Origin: Diploptera punctata
Lineage: Eukaryota; Arthropoda; Insecta; Blattodea; Blaberidae
Reading direction: 5' to 3'
Assembly: GCA_030220185.1 (NCBI GenBank)
Contig: JASPKZ010003434.1
Span: 1,582,284-1,646,283 of the forward strand
Length of the DNA: 64,000 bases
The notes beneath the pieces were generated by a model. That model did not search any database. It saw nothing but the letters and a program-made list of their open reading frames with translations, and had not been told where the DNA came from. A program made the translations under genes and the position numbers. Every line of letters starts with the position of its first letter. Positions within the stretch are counted from its first letter, which is position 1. This document shows positions 9,362 through 20,058 of this stretch, piece after piece.

Positions 9362-9679
9362 CATTAATGGGAAATAACACCATGACTTGTTTCAGAATCT
9401 ATCATCCCAATTCTCAACTAAATTCCAGTTTATCAAAAATTCATGAGAAGTGACACTATGAGGTAAATATCAATAGAATACAAATATGAATTGGAAACTT
9501 TACACCTGATTTAACATTATATGAGGTGAGATGTAAAGTTTCCAATTCATTGTTGCAATCTATTAATTCCGGTTATTCAAAATGTCCCATCTACATCAGG
9601 TGCACTTTGTGCTTCTGGTGGGGAGCAAATTAATTTATGAGATTGAATCTTTTTTCTTACTGGGAACTTTAAATTTCAT
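9362..9679 (-). mobile_element. PLE end remnant with palindrome, left part
   Basis: Two degenerate tail motifs are present (GGGAAATAACACCATGA near 9370 and GAAGTGACACTATGAGG near 9445). A palindrome follows (ATGAATTGGAAACTTTACAC and its inverse, 9487-9552). A minus-strand ORF remnant continues across the LINE insertion at 10797-10848. Confidence 0.65.
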
Positions 9680-10782
9680 CATCATCATCATCCATGCAAG
9701 TATTAGGCCATGTGGCCTGTTACGGTCTCAAAGAGGAATTTTCCATCCAGCGCTTTTTTGGACGTCCCAGCGATCTTTTGCCTTGGGGGCAGTAACGAAG
9801 CATGGCTTTTGGAATTCTATGAGATAGCATTCGTTGAAGATGGGCTTTCCAGTTGTTCTGGTAGTTTTGTATATGGTAGAGAATAGGTTCTACATCCAAC
9901 TCTTCCATAATTTCCTCATTTCTTTTATGGTCCCACTTTGTATAGCCTGCTGTATGGCGCATAAATCGCATCTCATTTGCTGTTATTCGGCTTTTGTCTC
10001 TTCTTCGTATTGTCCATGCTTCACTACCATATCTTAATACTGGTCTTGCGAGAACCTTATAAAGTCGTAATCTTGTGTTCTTCTGTACTAAAGATGGTTT
10101 CATTATACTGTTAATTATCCCTGTTGTATTTGTGAAATTTGTGATTTTCTTTGATATATCAGCTTCATCTTGGAATGTTAAATTATAACCCAAATAATTA
10201 AATTCATTTTACTCGTTCTAAAATGTCATCATCCAAAACAATTTTTTGCTAGGTATAGGGTATTTCTCACAAAAGACCATCACTCTAATTAGTTGGATTG
10301 ATTTCCACAATGTACCTTTTTGCAATTATATTAAAATTGTGTGTAGAATACTGTAAATCTGTTTCTGTTGGAGCTATTAATACCAAATCATCTGCAAAAA
10401 GTAAGGAGTCTATTTTTAGGTTTCTATTAATTTAGATAGAACCGTGTCTCATCTGTCGTTAATCATGGAGTATTCTATCCATGTATATGATAAAGAGCTA
10501 GGGCGACAGGCCACATCCTTGTCTTACGCTCCTATTAATTTCGGTCCATTCTGTTTGTGTATTATTGATTCAAACTGAAATCAAATTTGTTTTATAGATA
10601 TTGTATAAATTTAAAATATGCTATTGTGGTTGATTGTTGTCAGCTAAAATTTCCAACAGTTTATTCCTATTGATTTTATCGAAGGCTTTTTTGAAGTCCA
10701 CAAAAGCTAAATGTGTTTCTACATTGAACTCCCTGTGTTTTTCTATTAATTTCATGGAGAAATAACCATCACAGCAAGATCG
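9680..10782 (-). mobile_element. 5'-truncated LINE with 14-bp target duplication
   Basis: Flanking duplications ACTTTAAATTTCAT lie at 9666-9679 and 10783-10796. The 3' end (plus-strand start) is a CATCATCATC tract. The minus-strand coding runs from the RT core, recognisable as THLAFVDFKKAFDKINRNKL and VRQGCGLSP with frame breaks, to an intact C-terminal ORF. The same family appears at 15527, 47309 and 48167. It is inserted in a PLE remnant. Confidence 0.9.
9720..10193 (-). pseudogene. LINE reverse transcriptase C-terminal region
   Basis: A 157-residue open stretch: thumb/connection block KNTRLRLYKVLARPVLRYGS, then EAWTIRRRDKSRITANEMRF, then NNWKAHLQRM and the basic end GKRSLGRPKKRWMEN. This is the C-terminus typical of RTE-like endonuclease-RT proteins in insects. 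The catalytic FADD region upstream is degenerate, so the element is not autonomous. Confidence 0.85.
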
Positions 10783-10848
10783 ACTTTAAATTTCATAATT
10801 TTGCTTTTGCTCTTTTGAATGTGTATCTTTTCTCATATTGTGAGTTTT

Positions 10849-10895
10849 ATGGTTGGTGTCTAATATTGAGCACTTGACAATTAAATCATTCGCTC
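10849..10895 (-). mobile_element. 47-bp LINE stub
   Basis: Perfect 11-bp duplications TTGTGAGTTTT (10838-10848 and 10896-10906) enclose only 47 bp. These match the extreme 3' end of the RNase H LINE at 2168 (GGTTGGTGTCTAATATTGAG). It is an extreme 5' truncation. Confidence 0.82.
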
Positions 10896-10915
10896 TTGTG
10901 AGTTTTGTTTATGGT

Positions 10916-11030
10916 TCATGAGAATTAAGTGAATCATGGTTTCTTCTTACCTCATACTTCTATCTTTTTTTAAACACAGCAGTGTGTAGTATCAGCGACC
11001 ATTGTCACCATCCTCAGCTGTTTTCACGAC
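10916..11030 (-). mobile_element. 115-bp PLE end insertion
   Basis: Perfect 10-bp duplications TGTTTATGGT (10906-10915 and 11031-11040). The insert holds a single arm of the PLE end type (TTCTTACCTCATACTTCTAT) and, on the minus strand, CTGAGGA plus a stem TGGTGAC...GTCGCTG. It is not a foldback. Confidence 0.82.
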
Positions 11031-11212
11031 TGTTTATGGTGTTAAATGCTTTAATAATTTAATTTCTTCAATTACATGATCTTGGATCAAACAATTAGCC
11101 ATTACTGCAGATTTTCTATTTCTAGAATTAAAGATCATACGAGGATAATTAAATATATGAAAATAGAAAAAATCCACAGTAATTGCTCATTTCAAAGAGT
11201 TGTAGTTTAGCT

Positions 11213-11625
11213 GATTATTAGGGAGTGAATTTTTAGATTCTAAAAGTTAAGATTGCAACATAGTATAATGATAAAATTAATGTCCAATCAACTGATTTTT
11301 TAATAATATAACTTACAAAAACAAATATCTCAATAATTTTGTGTGGGATCTAGCAATATTACATTTATATTACATATCTTACCTTTAAATTAAAAGGAAA
11401 TAATGAAAATAGAACATTATATCTTTTTAATTTAAAAGTAAGATATGTAATATAAATGTAATATTGCTAGATTCCACAAAACAATTATTGAGAAACATTT
11501 TTATAAGTTATATTATTAAAAAGAAACAGTTGATTGGATATGAAGACTTATTAAATTAATTTTATCTCTGTACTATGTTGCAATCTTAACTTTTAGAACC
11601 TATAAATTTGCTCACTACTGATTAC
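11213..11625. repeat. 413-bp palindrome
   Basis: The arms are about 190-200 bp each (left from GGGAGTGAATTTTTAG, right ending CTCACTACTG) and are highly but not perfectly matched. The loop AAATAATGAAAATAGAACAT is short. The inner ends read CTTACCTTTAAATTAAAAGG. No ORF. It may be a further PLE foldback or a palindromic MITE. Confidence 0.75.
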
Positions 11626-11629
11626 GGTC

Positions 11630-11700
11630 TCTGAAACATATCTAGGTGAGGGATCTTATTTTATGAGGTGAAGTGTAAAATTTCCAATTTATGTTTTGAC
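11630..11700 (+). mobile_element. PLE end remnant
   Basis: CTGAAACATATC followed by TTATGAGGTGAAGTGTAAAA and TTTCCAATT. It matches the arm at 9517-9545. Confidence 0.55.
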
Positions 11701-12655
11701 TTTATAAATGAAATTAACATATTTAGAAAGAATTTTATTTAATAGGAATTTGATTAATCAAGAGTGTGCTCTATATTAAAAAATATTTTCTTAATTTAGT
11801 GTTGGTTTTTGCATGAAATTTTCCTTTTTATTAAAATGCAAATCATGTAGTTTGTTTTTAATTTTACTGTAATAGAATGACGTAACATTTTTTAATAGTA
11901 TGTTAATGAAGAGTAGTGTTGGAATGTAGTATATAATTTGCTTGCATGTTCTAATTTTTATGTGAAAATTTTAATATGTATATATAGGTCAAATATCAAA
12001 ACAAGAATCTCTTCATCATATACTGTTTTATATTGTACAGATTTCTTTGTAGGAAAAATCATTATATCTTATTTTTAAATTGTTTTACTACTGACTATAA
12101 GACATAGAACAGTGTATTTTTTAACTATCTTATTACATTTTATAATTCAAGTTTTCTTAAAATTGTTTCAAATACAGAATATAAAGAAATACAGATATAT
12201 ACATATTGTTTGACTTTATAATTACCTTTCAAAGGGTTCCTCAAATATTTCCCAACCATCGGATACAGAGGTAGGAAAGTAATTTTTATATTTCAATCAT
12301 CTAAATTGGATGGATGATTACAAGCTACGTTCCATATACTTTTGATACAAAAAAAGTGATAGTAGTAGTATTCAAATGTTCTGAAGCTCTTGATCTGTCA
12401 TCATTCGCTTGTAATACAAAAAAAGTAATACTAGTCTATTATACAAATTGTCAGAATTCTGTCCCTTGATTTATCAGTTGTATAATCACAATGAGTGCTA
12501 GTACTGTTATGTAAACTATATTTGCTTATTTTTTTTATTCCTTAAATTGATAATGTATCATATAGGATACATCAATTGGGTAATTTACTTAATATTTTTA
12601 ATAAGATACAAGAAAACGAACAAGCAGAAATTACTTAATTATGTGCAGAATTACA
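11700..12655. other. No recognised feature
   Basis: AT-rich unique-looking DNA. A short inverted pair of TATAGGATACATCAATT type near 12560 is too small to call. Confidence 0.4.
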
Positions 12656-12662
12656 CAATATA

Positions 12663-12820
12663 CTAATTATATGTAGGAAGTAACACTATGAGGTTTATTT
12701 TAATTAAATTTGAATTGTGTTTTTGACTTGCCTCATATTTCTTGATTTTTATGCAGACCTAGGTTTCGTCGCTAACTTGGGTCTGCATAAAAATCAAGAA
12801 ATATGACCAATACAGTTAAA
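12663..12820. mobile_element. PLE foldback
   Basis: The tail ATGTAGGAAGTAACACTATG at the left only is followed by arms CATATTTCTTGATTTTTATG and the inverse, with a loop of about 25 bp. The family is the same as 5172-5600. Confidence 0.75.
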
Positions 12821-12888
12821 TGAACTATAAAATAATTAAATAAAAATAAAACTTATAGAGATAAAAGGTCTCTCGTATAAAGGAACAC

Positions 12889-13058
12889 ATGAGAGCATAT
12901 AACAGAAATTTAGAATATTCAAAATATGCTAACTGCCTATTCCAATTTAATCATTGTTTCGATCCAAATTTTGAAATTTTACATGTTTGTGATAAGGGTA
13001 AGAAGTTGGACCTTTTGGAGGCTGTAGAAATAAATAAATTGAAAAGTAGTAATAAACT
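12889..13058 (+). pseudogene. PLE GIY-YIG endonuclease C-terminus, split by SINE dimer
   Basis: The peptide MRAYNRNLEYSKYANCLF...NHCFDPNFEILHV...LDLLEAVEINKLK matches the minus-strand PLE ORF at 40366-41139. It resumes after the SINE insertion at 13638 (LLHSQLDLNESPL), ending near 13694. The GIY and YIG strands and the RT are absent. Confidence 0.85.
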
Positions 13059-13637
13059 TTTTTTTTATTGATTTCGTACATCTCAATGATGGATAAATCA
13101 TATTTGAAGAGAAAAATTATACGCTCAGACCGGGACTTGAACCCGGGACCCTTGGTTCTCTAGACCAAGTGCTCTACCAACTGAGCTACCTGAGCAAGTA
13201 CCGATCTAAACGCAAATCCTTTTCTATATACATTGTAATTCCCATCCACCAAATGCTGTGAAGCCATGCTTCTATCTTGCAAATGGCGGCTCCTTTATTA
13301 AGAAGACATATTTGGGAATTATACATTACAGCCAGTACGGCTTTTTTCAAGTTTTTATTATTGATTTCGTACATCTCAATTATGGATAAATCATATTTGA
13401 AGAGAAAAATTATACGCTCAGACCGGGACTTGAACCCGGGACCCTTGGTTCTCTAGACCAAGTGCTCTACCAACTGAGCTACCTGAGCAAGTACCGATCT
13501 AAACGCAAATCCTTCTCTATATACATTGTAATTCCCATCCACCAAATGCTGTGAAGCCATGCTTCTATCTTGCAAATGGCGGCTCCTTTATTAAGAAGAC
13601 ATATTTGGGAATTATACATTACAGCCAGTACGGCTTT
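13059..13637 (-). mobile_element. SINE-G head-to-tail dimer
   Basis: Two nearly identical units of about 290 bp (13059-13346 and 13347-13637), both minus-oriented, sit between 12-bp duplications TAGTAATAAACT (13047-13058 and 13638-13649). Each unit has a 5' part (from AAAGCCGTACTGGCTG), an internal tRNA-like segment (GGTAGCTCAGTTGGTAGAGC, B box GGTTCAAGTCCCG) and the 3' tail TCTCTTCAAATATGATTTAT...AATAATAAAAA. They were inserted together, as shown by a single pair of duplications. Confidence 0.88.
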
Positions 13638-14044
13638 TAGTAATAAACTGTTACATTCTCAACTTGATTTGAATGAATCGCCTTTGCTAAATTAAAAAAT
13701 TTAAATAAATTATTGTTGTATTGTTATTAGATCAGTTGATATGTACTATAATAACACAATTCATAATTTGTTAACATGTCTGAAGAAGGTACAGTGTACC
13801 CAAATAGCTGTAACTGAATTATATCTTAATAAATATGAAAATCAAATAAAACTATAAGTTTTATTTATATTTAATTAATATGGATTTTCATCAAGTAAAC
13901 ACCAACTCAATTGATTATAAAATAATTAATAAATTACAATAGGAAGTAACCTTATGAGGTTTTTCTTAATAAATAAGGTGAATCCAGTCATCTTACCTCA
14001 TAACTTGTTGTGTTCTATTTGAACATGTTTTGATATTGAACTTT

Positions 14045-14255
14045 TATAGGAAAAAATCACTATGAGGTTTAATTTAAGATTTAAATTAAAATATTTTATA
14101 CATCACCTCATATCCAGTCTTCTAATTATACCGGTTTCAAAACCTGGGCAGCTTCATCTTAAATAATTTCTTGTAGACTGATGGGCTTTGAAACCAGTAT
14201 AATTACAAGACTCGATATAGGTGAGGTATAAAATATTTTAATTTAAATCTTAAAA
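14045..14255. mobile_element. Nested PLE foldback
   Basis: The left tail (TTTTATAGGAAAAAATCACT, ATGAGG) is followed by arms AATTTAAGATTTAAATTAAA and inverse. The core carries CTAATTATACCGGTTTCAAA and inverse with ACCGGT as a candidate stem III. A degenerate ATGTNTCAATAT duplication may flank it. Confidence 0.7.
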
Positions 14256-14522
14256 TGTATCAATATACCATGTATACCATATTCAGCTTTTCCATACTTC
14301 TGAATTTTACTTTGTTGGCTCCCACTCCATCTTTTGGCTGATAGAAGAATTTGTAAATTAAATCTTTTTCCTGAGAAAAAATACAGAAGAAGAAAAACAG
14401 GATTATGAATTTTGAAATTCATGGAGAAAAAGATTTGATTTGCAAGTCCTTCAGTCAGCTGTAAGATGCAGTGGGAGCCAACATCCAGGGCCGAGAAAGT
14501 AAAATTGAACGTTCTGGAAAAG

Positions 14523-14558
14523 CTGATGATGGTATACATGGTATATTGAAACATGTTC
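14523..14558 (+). ncRNA. Hammerhead-ribozyme-like core
   Basis: CTGATGA (14523-14529), stem II GGTATAC-ATG-GTATATT (7 bp with two G-U), GAAA (14548-14551), then the palindrome ACATGT. GTTCT upstream can pair with AGAAC downstream as part of stem I. It is located just before ATGAGGTAAGATG, in the same sense as the PLE ORF. Confidence 0.68.
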
Positions 14559-14809
14559 AAATAGAACACAAGTTATGAGGTAAGATGACTCTGGATTCAC
14601 CATATCTATTAAAAAAAGGAAACCTGGAAACAAACATAAGAGATCTCTACATAAAGGAGAGGAGAACAAATATTGTGAGAGGTGGAAATAAGGAATATAA
14701 AAGCAGGATTATACTGTTTTATTTTTTTAAAACCCAAGTAGATGGATTGCTTTGGGTAAATGAAAAAAAAGTTATATACCTTAAAAATATAGGATTCAGA
14801 CTTTATTGA

Positions 14810-15515
14810 CTTTCATTGTGTCTATTAGATTTTTTTATTAAAATAACAATACAAAAGCTGACATTTTTCACAACCAGTTCCATTTACTGTGTTGATATAA
14901 TTTTTTACTGGTATAAATGAATCAGTTGCTTTAGAAATAATATAATTCCATATATACAAATTTTTCCAGAAAAAAAAATTGGAAAAACAAAGCTGCTACC
15001 GATAAAAAATATTCTTAAGCATTAAGAATATTCTGTTTGAAGCAAAGATATAAAATGTATAAATTAAAAAAACAAAATGGTTCTATAATTAGCATATTAA
15101 ACTTGTGATAAAAAATGTTTCTCGAAAAATTTGAACTTTCTAAAATTACTAATTCAAATAACGTACTTTTTCCCTTTCTATTTACGTATATTTAAATTAC
15201 ATTTAAAATGAGTTAAGTATAGTAACTTCTCTCTTAATCTGTCAAGAATATAGGTAAATTTTATTAGCTCTGAAAAAAGGTTTGTACTTTAGTGTGACCT
15301 CTTCTTTCCTGTTTACTTATACTCTCATCATACTCAGTCAAGGATAAAAATTTGTTTGTCATTCGGTGAGAAGTGATAAATTTAATATTAAACATCGAAG
15401 GACAAAGTGTTCATACAATCAGTTCATAATGCTTTCAAACTTCACATTTACTTAGAATTCACGTAGACAAACCAAGAAGTTATGTTACAATTTTATTTTA
15501 TGATGTTTAAGAGCT
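14810..15515. other. No recognised feature
   Basis: AT-rich; no supported gene or repeat. Confidence 0.4.
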
Positions 15516-15526
15516 AAGATCATTAG

Positions 15527-16660
15527 TAACTGGAGAAGAGCAGAATGAATTCAGAAAGGGTAGATCTTGTACAGATGGATTCTTCACTCTAAAACTACTA
15601 TTAGAAAGCACAAGGAATTCAAAATAGAAACTCATATCGCCTTTGTTGACTTCATAAAGGCTTTTGACAAAGTAGACAGAAATATATTATTACAAATTTT
15701 AGCTGATGATAACGTTCCATAGCAATATATTACTAATATTTTCAACATCTATAAAGATAATGAAATCTCTGTTAAACAAGATGGCAAACTATCTTCTTGG
15801 AAAAGATCAACACTGAGTAAGACAGGGATGTGGACTTTCACCGGTGCTTTTCATTATATATATATGAATAGAATAATAAACGAATGGAGGAAAACACAAC
15901 GGGGATATATACCCATCAATAGGAACCTCAAACTCGATGCTATTCTTTTTGCAGACGATTTAGCGCTTCTGGCACTTTCCGAAAACGATTTGCAACAATC
16001 AATTTATAATTTACAAAAAATAGCTGCCAAATTTAATATGGAAATATCAATTAACAAAACTAAAATTATGGCATTTCATTGGAAGGACCCCATACAAAGT
16101 AAAATCTGTCTCCAGAATAAAATTTTAGAGAGATCTAATCAATTTAAATATCTTGGATATTATCTCTCTATCTGGGATGAAAAGGATATCCCTGAAAAAA
16201 TTACTAGTTATAATAAAAGTTTTGGAATTATTAATCAAGTTATGAAACCATTCCTTGTACAAAAAAAACACCAGATTACGTTTATATAACACTTTGGCTA
16301 GACCAGTGTTGACCTATGGTAGTGAAGCATGGGCACTAAAAAGACAACATGAAAGCAGAATAATGGCTTGTGAAATGAGATTCATGCACAGAACAGTGGG
16401 TTACACCAGATGGGATCGGAAAAGGAACACCAATATCTTAAAAGAATTGAAGACTATGCCAATTTTGGAATATATTAAACAGTACCAACTAAATTGGAAA
16501 CACCATCTTGAAAGAATGAGTTCAAATCGGATCCCCAAAGCTGTTTATAATTATAAACCAAGAGGACGAAGATCTCTGGGCCGTCCTATGAAATGCTGGA
16601 GGGAAAATTTTCTATAGGATCATAACAGGCCTTGGCCTAATACTTGGAAGGAAGAAGAAG
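15527..16660 (+). mobile_element. 5'-truncated LINE with 11-bp target duplication
   Basis: Duplications AAGATCATTAG at 15516-15526 and 16661-16671. It ends in a (GAA)n tract after CAGGCCTTGGCCTAATACTT. The family is the same as 9680-10782, and an even closer relative is at 48167-48628. Confidence 0.92.
15535..16617 (+). pseudogene. LINE reverse transcriptase, partial and frameshifted
   Basis: Recognisable in order: EEQNEFRKGRSCTDGFFTLK (RT fingers), HIAFVDFIKAFDKV-like palm with breaks, YMNRIINEWRKTQ, the catalytic ILFADDLALLA near 15950 (FADD box), NMEISINKTKIMAF, KYLGYYLS, and the C-terminal ARPVLTYGSEAWALKRQHES...GRRSLGRPMKCWRENFL. A frameshift at about 16262 splits the last part, and the palm contains stops. 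The endonuclease domain is lost. Confidence 0.88.
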
Positions 16661-16671
16661 AAGATCATTAG

Positions 16672-17695
16672 CATTAAATTGAAATTTGTGCATAAAAAAC
16701 AATATTGTTCAGAAGCCTGTTTTTTTTAGTCCAAAATCTATAACATGCACCCATAGCTTTAGTTTCCATCCGAAGGAATCCATACTCAGGATTTGACTGA
16801 AAAATCCAATGAATCCGTGATCTTTGGAAACAAATCAGGATGTGTGGCTATTTTGAACCATTCTACAGGAAGTTGTGGTAAAAGCTAGATAACACAGTAG
16901 GTGGTTGAAAGAGAAGTTACTATATATGTTATTTAAAATTATATACAATAGTTAAGTGTTAATATGTTGCAGATATTCTGTTCTAGAGTGATTTTTTTTT
17001 TCTCATATTCCATTGACTCATGTTTACCAATGCCATTAAAAGAATAGAGTCGTTATAAATTAATAGGACAAGATAAAATGTTGTGTACCACTCATGACAA
17101 AATATCATTATTGTTTAATGAAAATTATAACTAGTAAACAATGGTTTATTTTAGCCATTTGTAACTTAAATAACCATTATTATTTGGGCTTTTAATATCA
17201 CTTTGGTAAAACAGAATTATCATTACATTAACTTGAAAAAGAAAAATGATTGCAAAGGAATATGACAAGGGTGCAAAAAACTAAATTTATGAAATATTTG
17301 GTTTGCAAACAATTTTAAACTTATGTTTAATTAATAAATTCACAAAGCTTATATACAAAAGTAATGTTTGAATTTTGACAAACACAAAACCAGATATAAT
17401 TAATGTTCTAGGGATGACAATATATTCATTAAAGTACTTCATAAAATATATACTTTTTATACTTTAATGCCATATAACGTGTGTAGGGATGAAACCATCA
17501 ATAGTAAAAATAGGCCTAAATTCTGACTTGGGTGTTGTGAATAAAAAATGTTTAGGAATCTCTATCGTATTATACAGAGGGAAGTCTCAGCTAAATGCAG
17601 AGCTTAAATAACTATATCAATTTTTACATACCATATCAAAATTTTACTCTGCATTGTACCATAATTATGCAAATCTTAAGGACATGTTCATGAGA
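16672..17695. other. No recognised feature
   Basis: AT-rich DNA without ORF or repeat relationship that I can defend. Confidence 0.4.
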
Positions 17696-17699
17696 AGTT

Positions 17700-18980
17700 G
17701 CCCAATTTAAGCAGTATTTTAAATTGTCAATTTATAGAAGTGAATGTAATATAATTTTACAATTGTTTACATTTTTGTGTAATTATTTGTCCTTAATTAT
17801 ACTAATTCTGAGCTAAGTTCCAGTTGTACTGTATAAACAAACTTGCATAAGGTTTTACTCTGCCGACTCTTGTCTATTGGGAGAACCATGGTGCTACTTT
17901 TACCTGCCATATAATGATTTGTATCGGCCGCGGTGGACTAGTGGTTATGCTCCTTGCCTCTGGTCCCAGGTTCAAACCCGGCCGGGGTGATGGATTTTTT
18001 AGGATGGAAAAATCCAAGGAGCAAGTCCTCCAGGAGGGACTTTAAGCCGTGGGTCCCGAGTCTGAAGATTTTCAGGCTTGTAAAAAATCCTTAAGCCTGA
18101 ATGAAAAGGCCTCTAAGCAAAATTTACCGAATTTTCCCGTCCTAGTACTACCTTAGTTTCCTTGATGTCAGTATAAGGTGGAACGCTGACCACGAACCAC
18201 TCAAAATGACATCTATATGAAAACAAGTGTAACTAAATTAGTATGGTTCAAATTCTTCCCTCTAGGGGGAGAGTGCCTAAATCTCTGTAAAGGGCTATAA
18301 AAGAAAATAACTGATTTGTGTAAGGAACAGTCATTGATAGAAACATTGTTCTTAGGCAAACCATATTTTACAAGAAATAAGACTGAATACAAGGTAAGAT
18401 TGTACTAATAATTAGGAACTTCCATTTCTTACGTATTTATGACAAAAAATTATATATGGACCTACCTAATCAGACATTTACACTTTTTCCATGATGACAA
18501 TAGATATCCTTTATTTGCAATTTCATTACAGGCATAATATATGCTCTACGCTGACTCACCTGTAAATTTTGCTGTTATTTTCACCATATCCTCAAAGGCT
18601 AATGTAGGACATTTTTTACTAAACTGTTTGAAAACATTCAAAAAATTTGTTTCTCTCTGCTTTTCAAATGAGTTCTGTTCTGATGTTTTTACAAATTCTA
18701 TAGAAAACAGTAATTTTGAAACAATAGAAATCCCAACATATTGTGAATTGCACATGCGTAAGAACACAATAATGCTTATTTAATCTATTTTAAAATTCTC
18801 CAATATAACTTGTGTAGACATGTGTTAATTAATACATATTTTTATTAAGTTATATATATATTATTTTCTTTATTTCGAGTGTTACATTTTCTTATATGCT
18901 TAAAGATAAAACCATTATTTGTCCAATGAAAAATCTGGTTTGTTTACATTACAACTGAAACTGACATTCATTATTTATAA
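17700..18980. repeat. Paralogous segment, copy A
   Basis: It shares many blocks in the same order with 47190-49800: GAGCTAAGTTCCAGTTG, TTGTCTATTGGGAGAACC, TACCTGCCATATGA, CATATTTTACRRGAAATAAG, TTATATATGGACCTACCTAA, ACTAAACTGTTTGAAAACAT, and AATTCTCCAATATAACTT. The two copies differ by independent transposon insertions. Confidence 0.8.
17928..18150 (+). mobile_element. SINE-A
   Basis: tRNA-like head GCGGTGGACTAGTGGTTATG with B box GGTTCAAACCC, a body GGATGGAAAAATCCAAGGAG, and the 3' region CCTAGTACTACC. It is absent from paralogue copy B, so it inserted after the duplication. Confidence 0.82.
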
Positions 18981-19349
18981 TGTATTAGTTGTCTTATAAT
19001 GCAAATTTAACAAGCAAACAGTCTAATGGAGCAGGTAAACATTTACATTTTTTCTTTCACCATATTTAGAATGTTAAAATGTGTGCTTATACAAATTTTG
19101 GTCACTTGAGGACAATAATGTTTTGACTTGTACAGGATGGTAAAAAGGTAATTTGTAACTTAGTAGGGATGGTCAAGATGCACAATATTTAATGTATGAA
19201 AATTTATGTCCATCAAGTATTTTGCTGCTGGGAGTGCAGATAAGGTGGGCCTTTAAATTGAGGCATGTGGTCCTCCATGATAAATAGACTGTGTATAACA
19301 TTTAAGGGATGATAGGGTAGATGAAAGCAAGATGAACAACATTCTTAAT

Positions 19350-20000
19350 TTATTTAAAAATACAATAGGAAGTAACATTAAGAGGTTTATTTAATAATGA
19401 AGATATTTGGTCTGTATATTCTTACCTCTTTTGGTTGTTTTTGTTGAACATATGTTTCAAGGCTTCTGAGCCCCATCATCAACGATTATAGACTGATGTT
19501 CCTCAAGTTGTCGGCCCTGATTCTTGACTCCTGCTCCCTTTGCCTGTGGGTCCAATGAACTTGCTAATGAGGTTGCTTTCTCCGGGAATTTCAAAATTCA
19601 TAATTATTTCCTTATTCTTTTGTATGTAGCTTTTTTCCCATATTGTGAGTTCATTTTTGTTCTCAAACTATTTTAATAATTTTGTGTTTACATCTATTTT
19701 GTGTTTTTCTGACCAAATGTGAAGCAGCCACTGCATATTTTTCTACTCACCATATGGGAAAAAAGTCTACATACAGAAGAACAAGGAAAAAATTGTGAAT
19801 TCTGAAATTCCTGGGGAAAGGAACCTCATTAGCAAGTTCATTGGACCACAGGCAAGGGGAGCAGGAGTCAAGAATGAGGGCCGACACAACTTGAGGAAAA
19901 TCGGTCTGTAATCGCTGATGATGGGGCTCAGAAGCCTTGAAACATATGTTCAACAAAACAACCATAAGAGGTAAGAATATACAGACCAAATATCTTCATT
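19350..20000 (-). mobile_element. PLE foldback with GIY-YIG remnant
   Basis: Perfect 12-bp duplications AACATTCTTAAT at 19338-19349 and 20001-20012. The left tail of about 46 nt (ACAATAGGAAGTAACATTAA) is absent on the right. The arms start at AATGAAGATATTTGGTCTGT and inverse, and extend through CTTACCTC and the GGTCCAATGAACTTGCTAAT C-terminal block. The spacer holds an LTIWE-type remnant on the minus strand. Confidence 0.88.
19915..19950 (+). ncRNA. Hammerhead-ribozyme-like core
   Basis: CTGATGA (19915-19921), stem II GGGGCT-CAGA-AGCCTT (two G-U pairs), GAAA (19939-19942), palindrome ACATATGT. The left arm contains the mirrored copy. Confidence 0.66.
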
Positions 20001-20058
20001 AACATTCTTAATGTTCCATATCCAAGTACAGTACATTAATTCACTAACTTCCAGCTAG

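Larger units (their letters stand above)
12839..13915 (+). mobile_element. 5'-truncated PLE with inverted termini and one-sided tail
   Basis: Bounded by TATAAAATAATTAA (12825-12838 and 13916-13929). Short inverted ends at about 12834-12858 and 13852-13876 read AAATAAAAATAAAACTTATAG and inverse. The right end extends a further 39 nt (13877-13915). Inside are the end of the GIY-YIG ORF, a hammerhead-like segment near 13779 (CTGAAGA present, GAAA changed to CAAA) and a SINE dimer. It is a relative of the PLE at 40205-42360. Confidence 0.85.
13926..14606. mobile_element. PLE foldback with nested foldback
   Basis: The left tail and arm (ACAATAGGAAGTAACCTTAT, TCATCTTACCTCATAACTTG) pair with the right arm (CAAGTTATGAGGTAAGATGA, CTCTGGATTCAC). 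The arms extend into the C-terminal coding block (GGGAGCCAACATCCAGG and inverse). The left arm is broken by a second foldback at about 14045-14255. Confidence 0.82.

Noticed and set aside
13063..13637. Assembly duplication instead of a real SINE dimer
   Set aside because: The two units differ at several positions, and a single pair of 12-bp duplications encloses both, which fits one insertion of a dimer.
12825..13929. LTR retrotransposon
   Set aside because: No gag, protease, integrase, primer-binding site or direct terminal repeats; the ORF is GIY-YIG with PLE structure.
18546..18783. Overlapping open frames on both strands
   Set aside because: The corresponding segment in the paralogue at 49.0-49.2 kb does not keep either frame and shows no protein-like conservation.
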